64,000 nt of DNA from Modestobacter versicolor (GTDB lineage: Bacteria > Actinomycetota > Actinomycetes > Mycobacteriales > Geodermatophilaceae). Shown here one piece after another: positions 48,586 to 57,326 of this stretch (positions within the stretch are counted from its first letter, which is position 1; every line of letters starts with the position of its first letter). The DNA is taken from contig NZ_JACIBU010000001.1 of NCBI RefSeq assembly GCF_014195485.1, positions 62,001 through 126,000 on the forward strand, given 5' to 3'. A program made the position numbers and the translations under genes. Below the pieces are notes generated by a model. That model was not told where the DNA came from and searched no databases. It saw only the letters and a list, made by a program, of their open reading frames with translations.

Positions 48586-49416
48586 TCACGTGGCGAGGGA
48601 GTCGATCCAGCGTGCGTGCGCCTGGGTCCACGAACTCGAACGCTGTCCGGGGTGCACCAGTGGCAGGACGTCGATCGACCGATCGGGCAGCGCCACCGAG
48701 AACCGGCGACCGTACGACGGACGGCTCAACTGATCCGGCAGGCCGCCGGTGGTCAGAGCGGCCGCCACGGCGAGGGCCTCGTTGCCCAACGTGATGAGCA
48801 GCGGAGCCTCTGACCGGCCGATCTCGTCCATGAGCCGCTGGCCCTCTTCTGTCACGGCACGCTCGATCAGTCGATGGGGCGCGGGCCGGTCGGGCAACTG
48901 GTGGCGGGGGAGACCGTGCTCGGCAGCGAAGGGGTCGTAGCGATCGACCATGGCCGCACCCTGTGTGCCGGGACCCCGGTGCACGTGGAAGAAGGGCAGC
49001 GCGTCGGTCAACCACACGCTGTCGAGGCCCAACCCCAGGGGCCGGAGCACCTGGTCACGGAGAACGCGGCCAGATGAGCCGTTCAGTCGACCGGCCGGCT
49101 CAGCGCGACCCCAAGCGGGACGCCAGCCGACCTGTTCGCGCCACCGCTCGACACGATCCACCTCGTCCGCGCCGTCCCAGAAGGGCCACGGTTCCCTGTC
49201 GACCGCCAGTGCCGCGATCCGCGTGCGGGGGCCAGACCACCTGATGTGCAGCGCCGACGGGTAGACGCCCAGGACGACGGCGGCAGCGCCGGGCAGCTGT
49301 CTCGGTGGGCACCTGTCGGATCGTCGGCCGAACGGGAAGGTGCCCACCGGCTCGCCGATCACGAGCTGGCCGACTGACGAGCACCGTGACTGGTGGCCAT
49401 CCGCCTCACAGGTCAT
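48586..49416 (-). CDS. Uracil-DNA glycosylase-superfamily-like protein
   Basis: About 276 residues (258 if GTG 49362 is the start). It has UDG-superfamily-like elements in order: VVLGVYPSALHIRW (motif A position), PLLITLGNEALAVAA (central strand) and DVLPLVHPGQRSSSWTQAHARWID (HPS-like motif B). The assignment is by pattern, not certain. The ATG at 49416 overlaps the PD-(D/E)XK nuclease gene by 11 nt, so the two form an operon. A glycosylase plus nuclease pair suggests action on modified or damaged DNA, possibly phage DNA (inference). Confidence 0.7.
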   Translation of the reverse strand: MTCEADGHQSRCSSVGQLVIGEPVGTFPFGRRSDRCPPRQLPGAAAVVLGVYPSALHIRWSGPRTRIAALAVDREPWPFWDGADEVDRVERWREQVGWRPAWGRAEPAGRLNGSSGRVLRDQVLRPLGLGLDSVWLTDALPFFHVHRGPGTQGAAMVDRYDPFAAEHGLPRHQLPDRPAPHRLIERAVTEEGQRLMDEIGRSEAPLLITLGNEALAVAAALTTGGLPDQLSRPSYGRRFSVALPDRSIDVLPLVHPGQRSSSWTQAHARWIDSLAT

Positions 49417-50479
49417 CCGCTTCGTCGAAGTCGTCGACGACGGGCGGCGTGGCCCGGCGCCTGCGTGCTTCCTCGAGCTTGCTGGCGGCCTCTGCCAGCG
49501 AGAGCACCATGCCCGCGACGGCGTCGTCCTCCGTCTGATTCGTGGGAATCGGCACTGGCACGGCCACGCCGTCGCTCGTCTTGCGGCACACGTTGCCGAG
49601 AGCCTCTCGTGCGAGTCCTGCGCCAGCCCTGAACCGCAGCCAGATCGGGGTCTCGCCGTGCTCGGCCCACAGGTAGGGCGAGACCACCAGGATGGCTTGG
49701 ACTCCGCCGAGCGTGAGGATCTTGCCGTAGGACAGGTCGTGTCGCTTGCTGGTCTGCCGACCGCCGGCGTGGGTGGCGACCCCGTCGCGCAGCGCTCTGC
49801 TCCGGACGCTTTCCACGAGACCCACCAGCTGGAAGATGCGCTGGGCGGTGTCCCTGTCACCCACCTGCGCCTCGGACCAGGGGACGAAGGCATGTCGGTC
49901 GACGTCGTCGACCAGACCGAGCAGCTGTCGACAGTCGGCGATGACGTCCTCGGTACCCGTTGCCATGAGGCTCGCCAGCAGTTGTTGCCACGAGCACACG
50001 GCGACCACCACGCCGTTGGGCGCGTCCGCGAAGTGCCAGTCTCCGATGCCACGCCAATCGGACAATGCGTAGAAGCCGCCGACCTTGTCCTTCACCTCGA
50101 GGACGCGTCGATTCGGGACGACGAAGACGAGCGCCCCGACGTGCGGATCGTCCGGTGCACTGGACTGCCATGCCCGGTGCAGCCGGTCGAGGTACGTGCC
50201 CATCTCTTGGGCGGGTGTGAAGCCGAACCAGTACTTGCCCTCGATCAGGACGACTTCGCGCTGCTCATCTCTCGCGACGACGTCCGGGCGACCGTCCGCG
50301 CTCGCCACCTGGGTGGAGAACTCCACCTCGACCGGTACCGAAGGGGCTCCCTGTTGGACGGCCCGCATGAGTGCGCTCGCGGTCTCGGGGCGTCGCAGGA
50401 GCACGCCCAGGGCTTCGGTTCCTGTGGTCTCTCGGCGCAGGTCCGAGATGCGGGTCGCGAGTTCGGCGAGAAGAGACAT
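49406..50479 (-). CDS. PD-(D/E)XK nuclease family protein
   Basis: A 357-residue protein. The nuclease core lies near residues 45-90: EVEFSTQVASADGRPDVVARDEQREVVLIEGKYW, with D66 of the PD motif and E80-x-K82 completing the active site. The rest has mixed alpha/beta segments and an Arg-rich acidic C-terminal tail. ATG 50479 has GGAG upstream. It heads a two-gene operon with the UDG-like gene. Probably a DNA-cleaving defence or repair enzyme; substrate unknown. Confidence 0.8.
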   Translation of the reverse strand: MSLLAELATRISDLRRETTGTEALGVLLRRPETASALMRAVQQGAPSVPVEVEFSTQVASADGRPDVVARDEQREVVLIEGKYWFGFTPAQEMGTYLDRLHRAWQSSAPDDPHVGALVFVVPNRRVLEVKDKVGGFYALSDWRGIGDWHFADAPNGVVVAVCSWQQLLASLMATGTEDVIADCRQLLGLVDDVDRHAFVPWSEAQVGDRDTAQRIFQLVGLVESVRSRALRDGVATHAGGRQTSKRHDLSYGKILTLGGVQAILVVSPYLWAEHGETPIWLRFRAGAGLAREALGNVCRKTSDGVAVPVPIPTNQTEDDAVAGMVLSLAEAASKLEEARRRRATPPVVDDFDEADDL

Positions 50480-50873
50480 GCGTGCGGCTCCAAGGAGAGG
50501 GAGAGCGGCGACGAGGACCGCCTCCGCCGAGGGCGGTTTCCCTCGTGGTCATCGTGCGACCTGACGCAGCGACCCGCGGAGAGGCGCACGGAGCGACCTG
50601 CTCGGGTCACGAGCTCCGTGCGTGCACTGACGCCGATGTGGTGGATCCCCGCTGGCCTCGTTCTCCGGATCGGCCGCGGTCCGGCATCGGTCCACCTGCT
50701 GAACGCGCGGGTGCCTGCCGCCTGGAGGCACATGAACCGGGTGCTGCTGCGGCGGGTGTGGCGGCGGGGGCGGCTGTCCACCCATTCCGCAACGAATCGG
50801 TACGAATTGCACCGCGGCGCCCTACCGTTCGGCCAGCGCCGGACGAGCCGGCGGTCACACACGGGGGTCACGC
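50480..50873. other. Divergent intergenic region
   Basis: 394 bp between the divergent PD-(D/E)XK operon and the DUF4234 gene. An ACCGCC / GGGCGGT stem lies near 50518-50542. It must contain both promoters; no gene is seen. Confidence 0.4.
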
Positions 50874-51440
50874 ATGTCCACGATCGACGAGCCGACGAGT
50901 CGGCCGCAGAGTGCCGGCGGGTACGCGCCGGCGCAGTACACCCAGCCGCAGCCGTACGGGCAGCCGCCGTACGCGCAGCCGCAGTACGGCCAGCCCCAGC
51001 CGTACGCGCAGCCGTTCGGTCAGCAGCTGCCCGCGGGGTACGCGCCCGCGCCGGTGGCTCCGTTCGGGCGCCAGCTCGGCCCGATCGGGAAGGTGCGCAG
51101 CACCTGGGCGGTGATCGGCCTGAGCATCATCACGTTCGGCATCTACGGGCTCTACTACTACTTCGCCACGCACGAAGAGATGAAGCAGCACTCCGGCGAA
51201 GGTGTGGGTGGCGCGCTCGGCCTGGTCCTGGCCATCTTCACGTTCGGCCTCGTGACGCCGTTCGTGCTGCCCAACGAGGTCGGCAACCTGTACGCCCGTC
51301 AGCAGCGTCCGCGTCCGGTCAGTGCGACGACCGGCCTCTGGGTCCTGCTCGGTTGGATGATCCTGATCGGGCCCCTGGTCTGGCTCATCAAGACCAACGG
51401 CGCCCTCAACGCCTACTGGCGCAGCATGGGTGCCGTCTGA
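50874..51440 (+). CDS. DUF4234 membrane protein with Pro/Gln/Tyr-rich N-terminus
   Basis: 188 residues. The first 60 are a low-complexity Gln-Pro-Tyr repeat (YGQPPYAQPQYGQPQPYAQ). Residues about 72-185 match DUF4234: VRSTWAVIGLSIITFGIYGLYYYFATHEEM, then a second and third helix and NGALNAYWRSMG. Probably an inner-membrane protein with a disordered cytoplasmic tail. A 15-bp-arm hairpin follows. Function unknown. Confidence 0.85.
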   Translation: MSTIDEPTSRPQSAGGYAPAQYTQPQPYGQPPYAQPQYGQPQPYAQPFGQQLPAGYAPAPVAPFGRQLGPIGKVRSTWAVIGLSIITFGIYGLYYYFATHEEMKQHSGEGVGGALGLVLAIFTFGLVTPFVLPNEVGNLYARQQRPRPVSATTGLWVLLGWMILIGPLVWLIKTNGALNAYWRSMGAV

Positions 51441-51459
51441 CCCGACGAACGGCCACGCC

Positions 51460-51495
51460 AGCACCCGCTCACCTCTCCAAAGGTGGGCGGGTGCT
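51460..51495. terminator. Terminator hairpin after DUF4234 gene
   Basis: 15-bp arms AGCACCCGCTCACCT / AGGTGGGCGGGTGCT (one G-T wobble) with a 6-nt loop, 20 bp after the stop. Confidence 0.7.
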
Positions 51496-51717
51496 CCATG
51501 TCGCGGCCACACCGATCGGGCGCTCAGCTGACGCGGGGGGCGTCGATGACTGCGGCTCGCGAGGCTGACGGGACTGCTGAGCACCTCCGAAACGCCATCG
51601 TCCGGTTTCTACCGCAGTTGCATCACCTGATGTGTCACGGTCTGGCGGTTCGTTCGCCGGACCGTCGAGCACGCAGCCACATCGGCCACTCACGGTCCTC
51701 GTCCACGGGGAGAAGTC

Positions 51718-52413
51718 ATGAGCCAGCCACCATTCGGGCCGCCGCCTGGGGCGCCCGGTTACGGCCCGCCGCCGCAGGGGCAGCCTTATGCCGCGCCCAC
51801 TCAGCCGACGCAGAGCTTCGGGCAGGCATCGCAGGGACCGCAGACCCAGGCGTTCGCGGCTCCGGTGGGTGTGCCGCCGGTCGGTCAGCCCTGGCCCGCG
51901 CAGCCGCAGCAGGCGTTCGCGGGCGCGCCGAAGCCCAAGCGCCGGTGGCCGTGGGTGGCCGCAGCCATCGTCGTCGCCTTCGGGGTGGGCGCGGCCGCGA
52001 GCGGCAACGACAAGGCATCGGAGGCCGAGGCGGGTGCGGCCGCTCCGGCCGCCACGACCACGGTCACCATCACCGAGACGGCGCCTGCCCCCGCGCCTGC
52101 CCCTGCCCCTGCAAGCGAGACCGCTCCGGCCCCGCTGCAGGGCGCGCCGACGACCGCGGCGGACGTCGCGGCAGTCGTGGACTTCGCCATGCCGGACCTC
52201 GTGGGTCTCGACCTGCAGACCGCCCAGGACACGGTCCAGGGAAACGGCGTCTTCTTCAGCGTCTCGCACGACCTGCTGGGCACCCGTAACCAGGTCGTGG
52301 ACTCGAACTGGATCGTCTGCTCGCAGAACGTCGCGCCCGGGCAGCAGGTGACCGGTGACGTGGAGGGCCAGATCGACTTCGGCGTCGTCAAGCGTGGCGA
52401 GGGATATCCCTGA
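51718..52413 (+). CDS. Membrane-anchored PASTA-domain protein
   Basis: 231 residues. A cytoplasmic Pro/Gln-rich N-terminus (1-75) leads to one transmembrane helix (about 78-95, WPWVAAAIVVAFGVGAAA), an Ala/Pro/Thr linker and a PASTA-like domain (about 155-225, MPDLVGLDLQTAQDTVQGNGVFFSVSHDLLG). The N-terminal composition resembles the DUF4234 protein upstream. PASTA domains bind peptidoglycan fragments, so an envelope-sensing role is likely. ATG 51718. A terminator follows. Confidence 0.85.
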   Translation: MSQPPFGPPPGAPGYGPPPQGQPYAAPTQPTQSFGQASQGPQTQAFAAPVGVPPVGQPWPAQPQQAFAGAPKPKRRWPWVAAAIVVAFGVGAAASGNDKASEAEAGAAAPAATTTVTITETAPAPAPAPAPASETAPAPLQGAPTTAADVAAVVDFAMPDLVGLDLQTAQDTVQGNGVFFSVSHDLLGTRNQVVDSNWIVCSQNVAPGQQVTGDVEGQIDFGVVKRGEGYP

Positions 52414-52424
52414 GCCAGCGCTGA

Positions 52425-52460
52425 CCGAGCTGCCCGGGGCTCGCTCCTCGGGCAGCTCGG
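52425..52460. terminator. Terminator hairpin after PASTA gene
   Basis: Perfect 12-bp arms CCGAGCTGCCCG / CGGGCAGCTCGG with a 12-nt loop, beginning 12 bp after the stop codon. Confidence 0.7.
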
Positions 52461-52523
52461 CCGCGATGTCGGTACCCGATGGCACGGTGCAGCGGACGGG
52501 CGGAGGGCTGACGGGGGAGTGGC

Positions 52524-52997
52524 ATGGACGAGGGCTGGATGCCGGGCGACGCGGGCCTGGCTGAGGCGCTCGGCGTGGACCCGCGGACGGCGCTGCGTGC
52601 GCTCGGCGGTGGCTGGCGACCCGCCGAGGTGCACGGACGCGCGTGGCCGCTCGACCGATGGAGCGACGCCCGGTGGTTCGTCACCGGCGAGCCGCACCAG
52701 GTCCTCGCCGGCATCGACCACGCCGCGCTCGTGCTGGCCCGGCCGGTCCTCCGCTGGGAGCCGCAGCCGGTGCTCGGCTGGACGGACGAGCGCGAGTTCT
52801 CCCGCGACGACGTCGTCTACCAGCCGGACCTGATCGCCGAGACGGTCGAGGAGATCGCCCGGCAGAGCCGCCGGCGCTTCCGGTGGTGCCGCACCTGCCA
52901 CACCGTCCACGCCCCCGGCGAGATGGCCGACCGCGACGACTGCCTGAGCTGCGCAGCGGCCTACCGCGGCGTCGTCCTCCACACCCGGAGCGCCTGA
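52524..52997 (+). CDS. Hypothetical protein with C-terminal zinc ribbon
   Basis: 157 residues. The C-terminal CRTCHTVHAPGEMADRDDCLSC has two CxxC pairs (about residues 124-127 and 142-145), a zinc ribbon. The N-terminal part (EALGVDPRTALRALGGGWRPAEVHGRAWPLDRW) has no recognised domain. It overlaps or abuts the next gene by 2 nt spacing, suggesting co-transcription. Function unknown. Confidence 0.75.
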   Translation: MDEGWMPGDAGLAEALGVDPRTALRALGGGWRPAEVHGRAWPLDRWSDARWFVTGEPHQVLAGIDHAALVLARPVLRWEPQPVLGWTDEREFSRDDVVYQPDLIAETVEEIARQSRRRFRWCRTCHTVHAPGEMADRDDCLSCAAAYRGVVLHTRSA

Positions 52998-52999
52998 CC

Positions 53000-53917
53000 G
53001 TGCGCTTCCGGCTGGCCGACCTGATCGACCCACGGCTGCAGCCGCTCGTCGATGAGACGCGCGCCTTCTACGCGCAACGGACCCCGGGTCGCGGCCCCAG
53101 CAGCTGGGCGGACCTGCAGCAGGTCCGCGCAGCGACGCCAGCGCCCGCAGCGTCCGACCCGCCGGCGGTCGAGGAGGTCGTCACCATCGACGGCCGGAGC
53201 GTGCCCGTCCGCATCCACGTCCCGACCGGCAGCAGAGCAAGGGGCGTGCTGCTCGAGGTCCACGGTGGCGGCTTCTACCTGGGGTCGGCCGCGGCCAGCG
53301 ACGTCCGCAACCGGCAGCTCGCGGACGCCCTGGGCATCGCGGTCGTGAGCGTCGACCACCGGCTCGCCCCGGAGCACCCGTGGCCGGCGGCACCCGACGA
53401 CTGCGAGACGGCAGCCCGCTGGCTCGCCGCGCACGCCGAGCAGCGCTTCGGCACGACGACCGTCGCCGTCAGCGGCTTCTCCGCCGGCGCCACCCTGGCC
53501 ATGACCACGCTGCTGCGGCTGCGCGACCGGGGCGCCGTCCCGTTCGCCGCCGCGGTGCTGCAGTTCGGCACCTACGACTTCAGCGGCCGCACGCCGGCCG
53601 GCCGGCTCATCGCCGACGAGTACTTCCTCGACGCCTACGCCGGGGTGGCGCCGGACCGCACGCACCCGGACCTCTCGCCGATCTACGTGGACCTGACCGG
53701 GCTGCCGCCGGTGCTCGTCGTCGTCGGCGCGGACGACGTGCTGCTGCAGGACGACCTGGCCATGGCGACGCGGCTGTCCGCCGCCGGGGTCGACGTCGAC
53801 CTGCGGGTCTACCCGGCCGCGCCGCACGGCTTCACCGGCCACCCCACCCCGATGGCGCAGGCCGCGAACCAGGACATCGAGACCTGGCTGGACGCCCACC
53901 TCGACGCGGCGCGCTGA
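53000..53917 (+). CDS. Alpha/beta hydrolase (HSL-type esterase)
   Basis: A 305-residue esterase: oxyanion-hole motif HGGGFYLGS, nucleophile elbow SGFSAG, acid Asp in VVGADDVLLQDD and catalytic His in APHGF. This is the hormone-sensitive-lipase family. GTG 53000 lies 2 nt past the preceding stop. It is convergent with the LysR gene, whose stop is 7 bp away. Substrate probably short-chain esters. Confidence 0.9.
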   Translation: MRFRLADLIDPRLQPLVDETRAFYAQRTPGRGPSSWADLQQVRAATPAPAASDPPAVEEVVTIDGRSVPVRIHVPTGSRARGVLLEVHGGGFYLGSAAASDVRNRQLADALGIAVVSVDHRLAPEHPWPAAPDDCETAARWLAAHAEQRFGTTTVAVSGFSAGATLAMTTLLRLRDRGAVPFAAAVLQFGTYDFSGRTPAGRLIADEYFLDAYAGVAPDRTHPDLSPIYVDLTGLPPVLVVVGADDVLLQDDLAMATRLSAAGVDVDLRVYPAAPHGFTGHPTPMAQAANQDIETWLDAHLDAAR

Positions 53918-53924
53918 GCTCAGC

Positions 53925-54773
53925 TCAGAGGCGCAGGGCCGACTGGACCAGCTCTGCGACCGGCCTCGACCGGCTGTGCGGCGGCCAGGCGATCACCGTG
54001 GTGACGGGTACCGCGTCGACGACCGGGACGGCGACGAGGTCGTCGTGCAACTGCAACCGGCACGAGTCGGGCGCGACCATCAGCGCCCGGCCGAGGGAGA
54101 CCAGCTGCAGCAGCTGGCTGTGGCTCTGCACCTCGGGGCCGGCGCCCGCCGGGTAGCTGCCGTCGACCCCCGGCCAGCGGGGCTGGGGCAGGTCCGCCAG
54201 CTCGCTCAGCTCGGCCAGGCGCAGCTCGCTGCGGGTGGTGAGCGGGTGCCCGGCCGGCAGCACGGCGACCTGCCCTTCGGTGACGAGCTCCTCGACGTCC
54301 AGCCCGGTCGTGTCGTCGAACGGCTGGTGCAGCAGCGCCACGTCGGCGCGGCCGGTGCGCAGCAGCCGTCCCTGCTCGCCGGGGCGGCAGAGCAGCACCT
54401 CGACGTGCACCGACCGGGGCTCCGCGGCGTAGGCGTGCAGCAGCTTCGCCAGCAGCTCGCTGGAGGCGCCGGCCTTGGTGGCCAGGACGACGCCCGGCGA
54501 GCCCGCCGCGGCGCGGGCCGCCCGCTGGGTGCGCTGCTCGGCCGCCTCCATCGCGTCCAGCGCCGCACGGCCCTCGTGCAGCAGCACGGCACCGGCGTCG
54601 GTCAGCGTCACCGAGCGGGGAGTGCGCTCCAGCAAGGGCACGCCCAGCCGGCGCTCGAGCTGGCTGATCGCCCGGGACAACGGCGGCTGCGCGATGCCCA
54701 GCCGCTCCGCCGCCCGGCTGAAGTGCAGCTCCTCCGCGACGGCGACGAAGTACCTGAGCTCGCGCGTCTCCAC
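53925..54773 (-). CDS. LysR-family transcriptional regulator
   Basis: A 282-residue LTTR: N-terminal winged HTH (METRELRYFVAVAEELHFSRAAERLGIAQPPLSRAISQLERRLGVPLLER) and periplasmic-binding-like effector domain. It is divergent from an SDR gene with a 94-bp gap containing an ATACC-N5-GGTAT palindrome, the probable LysR box. Likely controls the SDR gene and its own expression. Confidence 0.92.
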   Translation of the reverse strand: METRELRYFVAVAEELHFSRAAERLGIAQPPLSRAISQLERRLGVPLLERTPRSVTLTDAGAVLLHEGRAALDAMEAAEQRTQRAARAAAGSPGVVLATKAGASSELLAKLLHAYAAEPRSVHVEVLLCRPGEQGRLLRTGRADVALLHQPFDDTTGLDVEELVTEGQVAVLPAGHPLTTRSELRLAELSELADLPQPRWPGVDGSYPAGAGPEVQSHSQLLQLVSLGRALMVAPDSCRLQLHDDLVAVPVVDAVPVTTVIAWPPHSRSRPVAELVQSALRL

Positions 54774-54795
54774 GGCCCGACCCTACGCGGCAGCC

Positions 54796-54810
54796 ATACC
54801 CTCGCGGTAT
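54796..54810. promoter_or_regulatory. LysR-type box ATACC-N5-GGTAT
   Basis: Perfect 5+5 bp dyad with a 5-nt centre, matching the T-N11-A LysR consensus, in the gap between the divergent LysR and SDR genes. Confidence 0.6.
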
Positions 54811-54867
54811 CGCTCCCGACCAGGACGGTCTTGGACGGTCCCGCGGCGCGCGCCGACGATCGACACC

Positions 54868-55599
54868 ATGAACGAGAAGAGGACCGCCCTGGTCACCGGG
54901 GCGAACAAGGGCATCGGCTACGAGATCGCGGCAGGGCTGGGTGCGCTGGGCTGGCGCGTCGGCGTGGGGGCCCGGGACGACGACCGGCGGGACGCGGCGG
55001 TGACCCGGCTGCGCGAGAGCGGCGTCGACGCGTTCGGCGTGCCGCTCGACGTCACCGACGACGCCAGCGTCGCCGCGGCCGCCGAGCTCATCGCCGACCG
55101 CGAGGGCCGGCTGGACGCGCTGGTCAACAACGCCGGCATCACCGGTGGCGGGCCGCAGCAGCCGACCACCGTGGACCTGGACCTCATCCGCCGGGTGGTG
55201 GAGACCAACGTCATCGGGGTCGTCCGGGTCACCAACGCGATGCTCCCGCTGCTCCGCCGCGCGGCGTCCCCGCGGATCGTGAACATGTCCAGCAGCGTCG
55301 GCTCCCTCGCCCGGCAGTCCGGGCCGGGCGGCGAGACCACCACCGGCCCGATCGCGGTGGCGTACTCGCCGTCGAAGACGTTCCTCAACGCGGTGACCGT
55401 CCAGTACGCCCGGGAGCTGGCCGGCACGAACGTGCTCATCAACGCCGCGTGCCCGGGCTTCGTCGCCACCGACCTCAACGGCTTCCGCGGTGTGCGCACC
55501 CCGCAGCAGGGCGCCGCAACCGCCATCCGCCTGGCGACCCTGCCCGACGGCGGCCCGACCGGTGGGTTCTTCGAGGACGACGGCGTCGTCCCCTGGTGA
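54868..55599 (+). CDS. SDR-family oxidoreductase
   Basis: A 243-residue classical SDR: TGANKGIGYEIAAGLG (NADP-binding), NNAGITGGG, active-site Ser in NMSSSVGS and YSPSK (catalytic Tyr/Lys). It resembles plant and actinobacterial carbonyl-reductase-like SDRs. ATG 54868. Divergent from and probably controlled by the LysR gene. Substrate unknown. Confidence 0.9.
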   Translation: MNEKRTALVTGANKGIGYEIAAGLGALGWRVGVGARDDDRRDAAVTRLRESGVDAFGVPLDVTDDASVAAAAELIADREGRLDALVNNAGITGGGPQQPTTVDLDLIRRVVETNVIGVVRVTNAMLPLLRRAASPRIVNMSSSVGSLARQSGPGGETTTGPIAVAYSPSKTFLNAVTVQYARELAGTNVLINAACPGFVATDLNGFRGVRTPQQGAATAIRLATLPDGGPTGGFFEDDGVVPW

Positions 55600-55743
55600 C
55601 GACGGGCTCCCGGGCGACTCGTGAGGTCCGTGTGGCGGGTGGGATGACGGCTCCGCAGCGTCGTCGCGTCGTGACCGTTTCCGGGCCGATCGGGCGCTGA
55701 CGTCCTCCAGGATCCGCGCAGGGACCACCGAGAGAGACAGGAC

Positions 55744-56256
55744 GTGGCGGGGATGCGCGGGATCGTCGTGATCGACCAGCCGGTCGAGGACCGGGTCGTC
55801 GGTTGGCAGGTCAACGTGGGCGTGGGGCGGCCGTCGGCCATGGCCGGGGCCTGGGTGCTGCCCGCTGACGATCCGCGGATCCCCAAGCTCCTCGACGGGC
55901 GGGTGCTGGTGACCACCGAGCGGGCTGCCCACCGGTTCGGCCGCGGCGCCGCCGTCCACCACCTCGCGATGGCCATCCTCGCGGAGACCAGCTGGATGAC
56001 CGCTGTCGCGCCGCTGAACACCCCGCGGATCCCGACCCGGCCTCGGGCGCGGGCCGCCGCCGACCCGCGGGCCAGCGCCGCGCTCACCCTCGCCACCTGG
56101 GTCGCCGAGCTGCTGGGGGCCTGGGACCGGATCGAGCAGCAGCGCGTGGCCGAGCCGCTCCTCGTCGCGCGCGGCGGCGCGACCGCCCGGCCGCTCCCGC
56201 CGGGCTGGGCGCCCGCCGAGTCGGCCCCGCCGACCGAGGCCCCGCTGGCGGCCTGA
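55744..56256 (+). CDS. Hypothetical protein
   Basis: A 170-residue protein with no signal peptide: GIVVIDQPVEDRVVGWQVNVGVGRPSAMAGAWVLPADDPRIPKLLDGRVLVTTERAAHRFG and an Ala/Pro-rich C-terminus. The GTG start lies near GAGAGAGACAGGAC. No family recognised. A strong convergent hairpin follows. Confidence 0.65.
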   Translation: MAGMRGIVVIDQPVEDRVVGWQVNVGVGRPSAMAGAWVLPADDPRIPKLLDGRVLVTTERAAHRFGRGAAVHHLAMAILAETSWMTAVAPLNTPRIPTRPRARAAADPRASAALTLATWVAELLGAWDRIEQQRVAEPLLVARGGATARPLPPGWAPAESAPPTEAPLAA

Positions 56257-56265
56257 CCTCCCGAC

Positions 56266-56304
56266 GCTCGTGCTCTGCTCCCGCCCGGTGAGCAGAGCAC
56301 GAGC
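56266..56304. terminator. Bidirectional terminator hairpin, TGCTCTGC family
   Basis: Perfect 15-bp arms GCTCGTGCTCTGCTC / GAGCAGAGCACGAGC with a 9-nt loop, between convergent gene ends at 56256 and 56323. Shares the GTGCTCTGCTC core with the hairpins at 18118 and 22813. Confidence 0.75.
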
Positions 56305-56322
56305 TCCCGGGAGGGCACCCGG

Positions 56323-57156
56323 TCAGCGCAGGGCGTGCTGCCCGAGGAACTCCGCCACCAGCGGCACGAACTCCTCGGCCCGCTCCATCCCCAGCGCGTG
56401 GCTGGACCCTGGGCCGGTGAACATCTCCAGCCGTGCCCCCGGGATGGCCTCGGCGACCTGCCTGCCGTGCCACGGCGGGGTCAGCAGGTCCTGCTCGCCG
56501 GCCACCACCAGGGTCGGCGCCGTGATCTGACCCAGCCGGTCCAGGGTGTCGTGCGCCAGGTCGGCGTCCCACTGCTCGGCGCAGGTCCGGATCTGCTCCG
56601 GCGTCGACGGGAACAGCGGCAGCACCTGGCCGATCAGCTCGCCGAACTCCGGGCTGTCCAGCAGCTGCGGGGAGAACGCGACCCCGAGCACGCCCAGAGC
56701 CGCCTCCAGGTCGCCGGTCCGCCACGGGTGGGCCAGCCCGGTCAGCATCGCCCGCTGGAAGCCGTCGGTGCGGGCCCAGGTGCAGTACAGGACCAGCGAG
56801 GCCACCCGCTCCGGCGCCGCCAGCACCAGCTCCTGGGCGATGGCACCGCCCAGCGAGTAGCCGAGCACGTGCGCGCGCTCGACCTCCAGAGCGTCCATCA
56901 GCGCCAGCGCGTCGGTGGCCAGCGACGCCACGCTGAACGGGTCGGCGCCGCGCTCGCTGCCGCCCATGCCGCGCAGGTCGTAGGTGATCACCCGGTGGCG
57001 GCCGGCCCACACCTCGGCCATCTCGCCCCAGAAGCCCAGCGACTGGCTGGTGCCGTTGATGACCAGCAGTGGTTCGCCCTCGCCGTACTCCTGCACCGCG
57101 ACGGCGATGTCGCCGACCTGAAGTGTGCGCGGCGGGTGCGTCGTCGGTGTGCTCAT
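56323..57156 (-). CDS. Alpha/beta fold hydrolase
   Basis: A 277-residue hydrolase: VINGTSQSLGFW (oxyanion region), YDLRGMGGSERG, nucleophile elbow GYSLGG and C-terminal His in GSSHALGMERAEEFVPLVAEFL. ATG 57156 has GGGAG upstream. It is divergent from the EthA-like monooxygenase, so they may act in one degradation pathway (a Baeyer-Villiger ester product then hydrolysed); this is inference. Confidence 0.9.
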   Translation of the reverse strand: MSTPTTHPPRTLQVGDIAVAVQEYGEGEPLLVINGTSQSLGFWGEMAEVWAGRHRVITYDLRGMGGSERGADPFSVASLATDALALMDALEVERAHVLGYSLGGAIAQELVLAAPERVASLVLYCTWARTDGFQRAMLTGLAHPWRTGDLEAALGVLGVAFSPQLLDSPEFGELIGQVLPLFPSTPEQIRTCAEQWDADLAHDTLDRLGQITAPTLVVAGEQDLLTPPWHGRQVAEAIPGARLEMFTGPGSSHALGMERAEEFVPLVAEFLGQHALR

Positions 57157-57326
57157 CGGGACTCCCGAGCTCGGCCAGGAACGGACCCAGAGCACAGCAC
57201 AGGACGCGCCGTCGCGGCTAGACAAAATGTGAGCCACGCCACAATCCGTCGGCCGACGGTGGTAGGAACGACCCCGGGACGGCGCACGACGAGGTGGGCC
57301 TCTCGCCGCGGACTGGGGGAACGGTC

